DNA of 44,632 nt from Actinomycetes bacterium. Lineage in GTDB: Bacteria; Actinomycetota; Acidimicrobiia; Acidimicrobiales; JABEUL01. Positions within the stretch are counted from its first letter, which is position 1; each line of letters opens with the position of its first letter. The notes under the pieces were generated by a model. The model worked only from the letters and a program-made list of their open reading frames with translations. It ran no database searches and was not told the DNA's origin. The position numbers and the translations under genes are program-made. Shown one piece after another: positions 36,644-44,632 of this stretch. The stretch lies in contig JAJZNL010000004.1 in the NCBI GenBank assembly GCA_021852345.1, positions 1 to 44,632 of the forward strand, given 5' to 3'.

Positions 36644-37537
36644 ATGAAAGCCTTGACTTGGGGATACACAACTGGATTGGTCATTGAAGCTCAAAGCTCT
36701 GGGAAGTTACAAGATTTCTTGGATGAGTTGAACGTTTTCAACCGGGCACTTTTAAACTATCAAGAATTAGTTTCGGTTCTGGAAGATCCTATGGTTAAAT
36801 CTGAAGCTAAGATTTTGACAGTCAATGATCTGTTATCTGGTGCCTCAACTCGTTTTATTAAACTTTGCGTAGTTTTTGCAATAAAAACCGAACGACCTTC
36901 GGAATTACGCGAAACATTGTCAGAGATTTATCGAAAGTCGATGGATCACCAAAGTGAATCCTGGGTGGAGTCAGGTAGCGAACCCATGTCCTCCAGGCAA
37001 GTAGCCAGAGATAGAATGCTCGGCTTTGTTAAGTTTTATTGCGATTACGCTGAAGGTAGCGCAGATCTTGATTTAATTGAAGACCAGGTATTTGACTTTG
37101 CCAGAACGGCTGAAAAGAATTCTCAACTCAGATGGGCTCTTGCTGATCTTGTGATTCCGGTAAGAAATCGTGTGGCATTGCTGGACGAAGTCCTTTCTGG
37201 TGCCAATGAAGTAACTAAAAAACTCTGCCGGTATGTTTTGTTAGCCGGTAGGATGAGGGATGTAGTCTCAGCATTTGATGAAATAGCCTATGAAATATCT
37301 AAACAGAGAGGGCGCAGAATTGCTGAAGTCAGGTCGGCAGTATCATTATCTCAAGAACAAACGACCAAATTAAAGCAGTATCTGACGGATTTAGAACAGA
37401 TACCGGTTGAGCTCAGGGTCGTAATTGATCCTGAATTGATAGCGGGGATAATTTTAACCGTAGGCAATAAGATGCTGGACACAAGTTTCAGAAGTAAGAT
37501 AAACGAACTTTCTCAAGAGCTGAGTGAAGCAGTTTAA
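36644..37537 (+). CDS. atpH: ATP synthase subunit delta, extended with a duplicated helical domain
   Basis: Links the peripheral stalk to F1. At 297 aa it is far longer than the usual ~180. The protein contains two similar helical segments at a 120-residue offset: LLSGAS...KLC at 63-75 and VLSGAN...KLC at 183-195, each preceded by a similar helix pattern. The C-terminal part (about 220-297) has the ordinary delta end (RRIAEVRSAVSLSQEQ, then IAGIILTVGNKMLDTSFRSKINEL). The second copy joins directly to this end and so corresponds to the standard subunit, while the first is the extra. Mycobacterial delta also has an extra helical domain, but there it is fused to b. It lies 9 nt after atpF. Confidence 0.93.
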   Translation: MKALTWGYTTGLVIEAQSSGKLQDFLDELNVFNRALLNYQELVSVLEDPMVKSEAKILTVNDLLSGASTRFIKLCVVFAIKTERPSELRETLSEIYRKSMDHQSESWVESGSEPMSSRQVARDRMLGFVKFYCDYAEGSADLDLIEDQVFDFARTAEKNSQLRWALADLVIPVRNRVALLDEVLSGANEVTKKLCRYVLLAGRMRDVVSAFDEIAYEISKQRGRRIAEVRSAVSLSQEQTTKLKQYLTDLEQIPVELRVVIDPELIAGIILTVGNKMLDTSFRSKINELSQELSEAV

Positions 37538-37574
37538 AAAATAGAAGTCGAAACTATATTTAGTGGAGTAATAA

Positions 37575-39098
37575 ATGGAAGAATTTGCAATTAAACCCGA
37601 AAATGTGGCCGCAGCCATAAAAAAGAATATTGAGAATTTCCAGCCGGATAATTCAATAGAGCAGATCGGAAGAATCACTGAAATTGGTGATGGAATCGCC
37701 AGAGTCAGCGGACTTCCCAATGCATCGGTCAACGAGCTTTTAGAGTTTGAAGGAAATGTTCTGGGACTGGCTTTAAACCTGGATGAAAGTACTATCGGTG
37801 CGGTTATTCTAGGCGACGACTCAGAATTGGAAGAAGATCAGATTGTTAAAGCAAGTGGAAGGATTCTATCGGTACCAGTAGGCGATGCACTATTAGGTAG
37901 AGTGGTTAACTCTCTGGGAGAAGCCATTGACGGCAAAGGGCCTATATCTACTTCAACTACCAGGAGGTTGGAGGTACAGGCTCCAGGAATCATTTCAAGG
38001 CAACCAGTTTCAGAACCGCTGCAGACTGGAATTAAAGCTATAGACTCAATGACTCCGATAGGTCGAGGTCAAAGAGAATTGATAATCGGTGACAGGAAAA
38101 CTGGTAAGACTTCGGTGGCTCTAGATACCATAATCAATCAAAAAGGCGAAAATGTAAAATGTATTTACGTTGCCATAGGGCAAAAAGGTTCCACTGTGGC
38201 ACAGGCTGTCGCAACTCTCGAAGAATTTGGCGCCATGGAATATACCGTAATCGTTTCTGCACCGGCTTCAGAGTCTGCTCCGTTTAAGTATTTAGCTCCC
38301 TATGCTGGTTGCGCAATGGGCCAGCATTGGATGGAAAACGGAGAGCACGCTTTAATCGTGTATGACGATCTTTCCAAGCAGGCCGATGCTTATAGACAGC
38401 TGTCTTTGTTGTTAAGAAGACCGCCAGGACGTGAAGCTTATCCTGGCGATGTATTCTATCTGCACTCCAGGCTTTTAGAGAGAGCTGCAAAGCTGTCTGA
38501 CGAAAAAGGCGGCGGCTCGTTGACTGCGCTTCCGATCATTGAAACCAAAGCAGGCGACGTTTCGGCGTATATTCCGACAAATGTAATTTCAATTACAGAT
38601 GGACAGGTTTACCTTGAATCTGACCTGTTCTATGCTGGAGTTAGACCGGCAATTAACGTAGGTATCTCTGTCTCCAGAGTAGGTGGTGCCGCACAGACAA
38701 AAGCCATGAAGGAAGTTTCTGGTACTTTAAAGATAGATTTGGCACAGTTTAGAGAACTTGAGGCTTTTGCAACCTTTGGATCGGAATTGGATAAAGTATC
38801 TCAGGCTCAGTTGGACAGAGGGTATCGACTTATCGAGTTACTTAAACAGCCGCTTCACCAGCCCATGTCCTTTGAAGAACAGGTTATTGTAATTTACGCG
38901 GGAACGAAGGGATTTGTCGATGAAATTCCCGTATCTGAAGTTCGTCGATTTGAATCAGAGTTTAGAGATTACATGAGAACTAAGCACTCGTCTCTCTTAA
39001 AAGATATTAAAGAGTCCAAAAAATTAAGCGGCGAAGCGGAACTTGTATCGGCGATTGAAGATTTTAAGAGCAGCTTCGACGTTACAATCAGCAGGTAG
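37575..39098 (+). CDS. atpA: ATP synthase subunit alpha
   Basis: Non-catalytic nucleotide-binding F1 subunit. Walker A is GDRKTGKT at 172-179. The arginine-finger region [20 protein letters not shown] and [14 protein letters not shown] are conserved. At 507 aa it is complete. It lies 37 nt after atpH with GGAGTAATAA before the ATG. Confidence 0.98.
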   Translation: MEEFAIKPENVAAAIKKNIENFQPDNSIEQIGRITEIGDGIARVSGLPNASVNELLEFEGNVLGLALNLDESTIGAVILGDDSELEEDQIVKASGRILSVPVGDALLGRVVNSLGEAIDGKGPISTSTTRRLEVQAPGIISRQPVSEPLQTGIKAIDSMTPIGRGQRELIIGDRKTGKTSVALDTIINQKGENVKCIYVAIGQKGSTVAQAVATLEEFGAMEYTVIVSAPASESAPFKYLAPYAGCAMGQHWMENGEHALIVYDDLSKQADAYRQLSLLLRRPPGREAYPGDVFYLHSRLLERAAKLSDEKGGGSLTALPIIETKAGDVSAYIPTNVISITDGQVYLESDLFYAGVRPAINVGISVSRVGGAAQTKAMKEVSGTLKIDLAQFRELEAFATFGSELDKVSQAQLDRGYRLIELLKQPLHQPMSFEEQVIVIYAGTKGFVDEIPVSEVRRFESEFRDYMRTKHSSLLKDIKESKKLSGEAELVSAIEDFKSSFDVTISR

Positions 39099-39104
39099 AA
39101 TTTT

Positions 39105-40010
39105 ATGGGTGCCGGACAGGAAAGAGCTTTAAGACAGCGAATTAAAAGCGTTGAGGCCACGAAGAAAATTACTCGTGCCATGGAGCTGATTGCAGCAAGT
39201 CAGATTTCTAAAGCGCAAAACCGAATAGCGACTTCGAGACCGTATCAAAATGCAATCGCAAGAGCGTTGGCTGAGACTTCGGCTGAAATAGGTTTTGGCG
39301 GAAATTCGCTTCTAGGTGAAATCGATTCGCCAACTCGGGTCATAATATTGGCTGTCGTATCCGATCGAGGATTATGTGGCGGATATAATAATTCGGTTCT
39401 CAGGACGGTCGAACGCACATATAAAAATTACACCCAACAAGGCGTTGAAGTTACTTTAACTACAGTTGGTAAAAAGGCACAAAATTATTTTAGATTCAGA
39501 TCGATACCGGTTGAAAATTCATACGTTTCGATGACCGATAAACCTCAATTTAATGACGCTATTGAAATTGGATCCCAATTTATGGCACCGATACTTGAAA
39601 CAGGTTTGGATTCGCCCGGCTTAAAGGCTGAAATAATTTCAACCAGGTTTTTGTCCCCAGGGGTTCAAAAGGTTGAAGAGTTTCAACTTTTTCCAATTTT
39701 GCAAGACAGTTCGGACGAAGAAGAAGGTGAAAAAGTTGCTAAGGCACTTCCAGAGATCGAACCAGAAGCCCCAATACTTTTGCAACAGCTTTTGCCCCAA
39801 TATATTGAGACCGCTATTTTTGCCGCTTTGTTGGAGGCTTCTGCATCCGAACATACGGCTCGACAAAGGGCGATGTCAGCTGCGACCGAAAACGCTGAAG
39901 AGCTTATAAAAACTTACGTAAGAGAAATGAACCGGGTACGTCAGGAAGCCATTACCACCGAAATTATGGAAATCGTCGGCGGAGCTGAGGCTTTAAAGAG
40001 TTCGAACTAG
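39105..40010 (+). CDS. atpG: ATP synthase subunit gamma
   Basis: Central rotor shaft. The N-terminal helix (RALRQRIKSVEATKKITRAM) and the C-terminal helix (RQRAMSAATENAEELI) that form the coiled coil are well conserved, as is SDRGLCGGYN. At 301 aa it is slightly long. An acidic insert (DSSDEEEGEKVAKALPEIEPE, about 205-225) accounts for this. It starts 6 nt after atpA. Confidence 0.97.
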   Translation: MGAGQERALRQRIKSVEATKKITRAMELIAASQISKAQNRIATSRPYQNAIARALAETSAEIGFGGNSLLGEIDSPTRVIILAVVSDRGLCGGYNNSVLRTVERTYKNYTQQGVEVTLTTVGKKAQNYFRFRSIPVENSYVSMTDKPQFNDAIEIGSQFMAPILETGLDSPGLKAEIISTRFLSPGVQKVEEFQLFPILQDSSDEEEGEKVAKALPEIEPEAPILLQQLLPQYIETAIFAALLEASASEHTARQRAMSAATENAEELIKTYVREMNRVRQEAITTEIMEIVGGAEALKSSN

Positions 40011-40029
40011 ATTATCAAGGAGATATTAA

Positions 40030-41483
<1,454 letters not shown>

Positions 41484-41484
<1 letters not shown>

Positions 41485-41858
41485 TGGCAAAATTATTTCC
41501 AGTCGAAATAATAACGGCGGAAAAGTCCGTATATTCGGGCGAAGCTTCAGTGGTATTTGCCAAGACTACATTGGGGGATATCGGTTTTATGGCGGGCCAT
41601 ATTCCCTATGTTGGAGCACTGACAACGGCGCCCTTGAAGATAGTTGACTCCGACGGAGTAGCTAAAATTTTTGCTGTACACGGTGGAGTGATCCATGTTG
41701 ATGAAAAATCGAATTTGGTTGTTGCCGCAAGAGTAGCTGAGCCTATAGAGGAAATTGACGTTGAATCAGCTAGGAAAGTTCTTGATTCACCGGATTCGGA
41801 TCCAGAAGCAGTCAAGAGTGCGAACCTTAGGGTAGAGTTAGCAACTTCAAAGGTCTGA
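41484..41858 (+). CDS. atpC: ATP synthase subunit epsilon
   Basis: Rotor subunit and regulator. The N-terminal beta sandwich is clear (FPVEIITAEKSVYSGEA, GDIGFMAGHIPYVGAL, VHGGVIHVDEKSNLVVAA), followed by a short C-terminal helical part (about 90-124). At 124 aa it is normal. The GTG start shares one base with the atpD stop (TAGTG), indicating translational coupling. It is the last gene of the operon. Confidence 0.96.
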
Positions 41859-41883
41859 GTAGTTCGCCTACCTTTTGAGACCT
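41849..41883 (+). terminator. Possible hairpin at the end of the atp operon
   Basis: AGGTCT (41851-41856) pairs with AGACCT (41878-41883), and GTAG (41859-41862) with CTAC (41868-41871), as two nested stems over the atpC stop. A second small stem, AAGTCTG/CAGACTT, lies at 41933-41952. Neither is followed by a T-tract, so the call is weak. Confidence 0.3.
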
Positions 41884-42263
41884 ATAACATTACAAAAAAT
41901 CACCTAAATTAATAAATATTGAGTTCTGATTAAAGTCTGTACTTTCAGACTTCAATTCAGTTAGGGATGTGGCAAAGTCATAGGTTATTGAGTTCTAGAA
42001 ATGTTTGAGTGCGATGCTTGTACATCAATCTGTTTAAAGGACGTAACTGTCGATTTTTTTGTCGATAAAATACACCATTAAAGTCAAAATGCCGGCGACT
42101 CATACCAATCGAGTTTCATCCTCAAAAATGTAACCTTCGACAATTATTCGTGGGCGGGCAATGCATTCTTAAAGTATTGATATATCGAACTTACGGCAAA
42201 CTTTAGTCTTGTCATTTGCTAGTATTGATGTGTAGTTTTGATTTAAAATGTCAAAATGTTATT
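41884..42263. other. Intergenic region before tRNA-Gly
   Basis: Non-coding, AT-rich. A TAAAAT at 42244-42249 sits at the right distance to be the -10 of the tRNA promoter, but the matching -35 is poor. Apart from the small stem at 41933-41952 I see nothing else. Confidence 0.4.
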
Positions 42264-42339
42264 GCGGACGTGGCTCAGCTGGTAGAGCATCACCTTGCCA
42301 AGGTGAGGGTCGCGGGTTCGAATCCCGTCGTCCGCTCCA
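42264..42339 (+). tRNA. tRNA-Gly (anticodon GCC)
   Basis: Complete cloverleaf. The 7-bp acceptor GCGGACG pairs with CGTCCGC and the D-arm holds GCTCAGCTGGTAGAGC. The anticodon stem TCACC/GGTGA encloses the loop TTGCCAA with anticodon GCC at 42297-42299, and the T-arm is CGCGGGTTCGAATCCCGTC-like. The discriminator is T, and CCA is encoded (42337-42339). It reads GGC and GGU glycine codons. It lies at the border between the atp operon and a decayed region. Confidence 0.98.
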
Positions 42340-42753
42340 TTAAATAGCAAGGCATAGGCTCTGAAGTAGTAGTATGCGAGTTCGAGTGCTAAGGTCATGG
42401 CACATTTATGGTATGGCGCATAAAAATGTATACATTAAATGCGGAAATATGCCTGATTGTATTTCTAACTGTATCTGAACCGTTGGCCTAATTCGTGATT
42501 GTTAATATCCGGCGATTAGGTGCAATCGTGGACCGAGATCAGTTTACTCAGTTGAGCTAACTTATTGATGAAGTGAACACCAGCCAGTAAGGACGCAATG
42601 TACCAGGGTTTAGGCGATTACTCCAATTTACATCTACAATTTTGGATTGTCGTGATTTGCTATTAACAATTGTCTGACCGCATTCTTCAAGTCGTCTTTC
42701 TGGTGCCACGGAATTTTTTAGTTTACAGTGTTACAAAATGTAAGGTGTGCAAA
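42340..42753. other. Decayed intergenic sequence after the tRNA
   Basis: No intact gene. Two stretches recall broken tRNA parts: GCGAGTTCGAGTGC near 42378-42391 (T-arm-like) and CTCAGTTGAGCTAAC near 42547-42561 (D-arm-like). Neither folds into a tRNA. Confidence 0.4.
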
Positions 42754-43522
42754 ATGGAGACTGACTCAAAGGTACCGATAGAAACTAAGCGCAATAAAAT
42801 TTATCGTTGTTGTCGTTATCTTAGCCGTCACCTGAATTCTAAATCTGCGATATTAACTCAACTAGTTCTACATACGGGTATTAGTAAAAGTCCGATAAAC
42901 GTGGCTATATCAAACAGTGGACAAGTTTTACTAGTTGATCAACTGAATGGTGGTCTTTTAAACCAAATTGATACATCCGCATGGCTTGGTAGTCAATGTA
43001 TACAAAGTCCGTCGTTCTTCCCTCAGAGTGACTTTTGGATACAATGATAATCCAGCGTATGTGGTTGGGGCGTATGGCAATATAGTCCAGCTAGACTTAG
43101 CAACCTTTGCGACGAAAACTATAAATAATATTAAGGATTCATATTTTTTAGACGATACTCTGACACAAAATAATCAAGATATTTTGATGAGCGATCCTAA
43201 TGATAATGAAGTTGTTAAATATAGTTTAAAAGTGAACTAAGTAATAAAAATATTTAAATTATCCAAATCTCCCTATGATATTACTTTAAGTCAAGACGGC
43301 AAAGATTGTTGGATGACGGAACCGCAGTCAGATCAAATACAGGAGTTAAATATTAATAGCGGGCAAGTCGTGCGTACGATAGATTTTAATACTGCTATAT
43401 TTGGAATTACGTTAACAGAAAATGACAAAATGGCATGGATTACTGAACCATTTAAAGGAGCTGTCGTAGAGATTAATTTAACAAACAATAAGCTCGCCCC
43501 TAGGAGCGCGGGTCAGAACTAA
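42754..43522 (+). pseudogene. Broken beta-propeller (YVTN/NHL-like) protein gene
   Basis: Three coding pieces share propeller-blade style repeats (SPINVAISNSGQVLLVD, then AYVVGAYGNIVQLDL, SPYDITLSQDGKDCWMTE and IFGITLTENDKMAWITEP). The first and second pieces are in different frames. Removing one T from the TTTT at 43033-43036 joins them as SDFGYNDNPAYV. The second and third are in one frame, split by a TAA at 43238-43240. Near the N-terminus the shifted frame at 42794-42832 reads a hydrophobic IKFIVVVVILAV, like a lost signal peptide, while the open frame reads YRCCRY. Together this indicates an exported propeller protein inactivated by several small lesions. The exact start is uncertain. 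Confidence 0.7.
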
Positions 43523-43621
43523 GTTGTCGTGATTGATAAATGTGGTCAAAGCAGTATGAATTTATAATCTCTTGAAAATAATTATTCTGATATTGCCGAT
43601 TTCTTGGAAAACTTTGTTCTT

Positions 43622-44531
43622 TTAGGTTGCTATTGCTCCCAATATTTGATCTTTTCTCGATAACTTTCTTAAGTTATGACATATTACGTGCAACATCCAT
43701 TCGCCTTGGGCATTAATTTCACCCCTTAGACGCAGTTGTCCCGCATTTTGTCTGACTTTCATCTGTCCAAATACTGGTTCAACTATAGCTTTCCTTTTTT
43801 TATAACTGTTTTGTCCTATCTTGGTACGAAGTTTTCTTGCCATTAAGTAATGTTTGGACGCATCTTTTTTAATTCTGCCCTTTGGTGGTTTTTGCACTCT
43901 ATCGTCGTATTTTAATCTGCCGGTTGCAATTATGAATTCGGTATTTAAGTTTTCAGTTTGTTCTAAGTTGCTTTCAGAGCAATAACCTGCATCTGCAAGC
44001 AATACTTTAGGGGTTTCATTAATCTCTGCTTTTCTTAAGTTTTTAGTAACTTCATTAACCACTGGTATTAATTGATTTACTTCGTTAGCTCTAGTCGTAA
44101 CTTTAGCGGCTATTATAACTTGGGCTTTTTCATCTACTACAGCTTGTGCGTTAGTGAGCATATTTAAAGCCGTTATTTGTTTTCATTATTTTGGATTCGG
44201 GATCCGTAAAGTTACGCTGAGTTTTTGGGTTAATGGATTCAATAATCTCATCTGTTTCATATTCGGTTAATTCAACTTCGTCATTATCATTATTGTCATT
44301 TTTAATCAGTTCGGTTTTGTCTTTTGTTTTACCGACTTGAGCTTTTTCGATAGCTTCTCTTTCAATAGCTTCTTTTGCTTCACGCATTTTCTTAAGCCTA
44401 CCTTGTTTTGTAGAAAGTTCAATCGGCAGTTCGTTACCGCATTTATTTTCGCCGTAAAGTTCGTCTTCAAGTTTGTCAATTCGTTCAGCCTCGGCTAATA
44501 TTTCTTTCCTGAATTCTAAATCCAAGTGCAA
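43622..44531 (-). pseudogene. IS1182-family transposase remnant, frameshifted and lacking its N-terminus
   Basis: DDE transposase. The 5' piece (44531-44151) holds ILAEAERIDKLEDELYG and a charged, Lys/Glu-rich linker, ending GFKYAH. The 3' piece (44161-43622) continues with NAQAVVDE, the LLADAGYCSE aspartate motif, and EPVFGQMKVRQNAGQLRLRG with the catalytic glutamate. One extra base at 44154 (T on the minus strand) separates the two; removing it gives GFKYAHNAQAVVD, the usual family sequence. About 150-200 N-terminal residues expected in this family are missing, since the reading frame upstream of 44531 soon meets a stop. So the element is dead. Its terminal repeats were not found. Confidence 0.85.
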
Positions 44532-44541
44532 TATCCAATAG

Positions 44542-44628
44542 ATAAATGGTGAGCTGCGATAGTATCAATGTGAACCAAATTATCAGAAAGGATGCACATT
44601 GAATAAATATTCACAACTCACCATTGAT
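44542..44628. repeat. Imperfect inverted repeat at the right edge
   Basis: The left arm 44542-44572 (ATAAATGGTGAGCTGCGATA...) and right arm 44595-44628 are reverse complements over most of ~31 bp with some mismatches and a small gap, separated by 22 bp. The arms contain AATGGTGAG and CTCACCATT, and CAATGTG and CACATTG. It abuts the truncated transposase, so it may mark an insertion or rearrangement junction. Confidence 0.6.
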
Positions 44629-44632
44629 ATAC
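44599..44632 (+). CDS. Possible gene start cut by the window edge
   Basis: A TTG at 44599, preceded at 6 nt by AAAGGA (44587-44592), opens a frame reading LNKYSQLTIDI up to the edge. The start of IS30-type transposases often looks similar (an SQLTxxER segment), but eleven residues are too few to tell. Confidence 0.2.
   Translation, partial: MNKYSQLTIDI

Noticed and set aside
36125..37537. b-delta fusion as in mycobacteria
   Set aside because: atpF ends with its own stop at 36634 and atpH starts 9 nt later; the extra length lies within delta itself.
44140..44170. Programmed frameshift between the two transposase pieces
   Set aside because: No canonical slippery heptamer is in frame at the junction, the lesion is an extra single base, and the element lacks its N-terminus anyway, so it is a dead copy.

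Overview
The window looks like the chromosome of an AT-rich (roughly 40% GC by eye) actinobacterium, probably a relative of the Acidimicrobiia. The reasons are: the gene order argS-lysA-hom-thrC-rho followed by rpmE-prfA-prmC-tsaC-rpiB-glyA-wecA and a complete F-type ATP synthase operon; a Rho with a long polar/basic insert; a cytochrome P450 and a luciferase-like (F420-type) oxidoreductase; and an LCP protein with a LytR_C domain. The taxonomic call is inference, since no rRNA is present.

Layout. 1-625: window edge, no convincing gene, a GC-rich first ~110 bases, and a hairpin behind guaA. 626-5296: guaA (-), a P450 (+) and a lipoprotein (-). 5990-15286: argS, lysA, hom, thrC, rho and an LCP protein, all +, covering amino-acid supply, transcription termination and cell-wall glycopolymer attachment. 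15319-19425: a minus-strand MoxR - DUF58 - transglutaminase (TgpA-like) operon. 19650-25544: a tight plus-strand translation/one-carbon/cell-wall cluster (rpmE, prfA, prmC, tsaC, rpiB, glyA, wecA). 25545-33592: an accessory block with long intergenic spaces: a membrane glycosyltransferase-like protein (+), then on the minus strand an SCP-x type thiolase, an LLM oxidoreductase, an acyltransferase-3 membrane protein, a lipoprotein and a TIGR01777 epimerase. 34280-41858: atpZ-like, atpI, atpB, E, F, H, A, G, D, C. 42264-42339: tRNA-Gly(GCC). 42340-44632: a decayed region with a broken beta-propeller gene and an IS1182-like transposase remnant.

How the genes work together. The housekeeping blocks are ordinary. 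wecA (lipid-linked sugar initiation) and the LCP protein (glycopolymer ligation) belong to the same envelope pathway. MoxR/DUF58/TgpA is a known co-occurring trio of uncertain function. The ATP synthase operon is complete, and its delta subunit is unusually long because its helical domain appears to be duplicated.

I see no convincing new multi-gene system. The most interesting points are the duplicated delta subunit, a recurring use of strong hairpins without U-tracts at gene ends, an orphan hairpin between divergent genes upstream of argS, several perfect palindromes in the accessory block, and the decayed propeller/IS region next to the tRNA.
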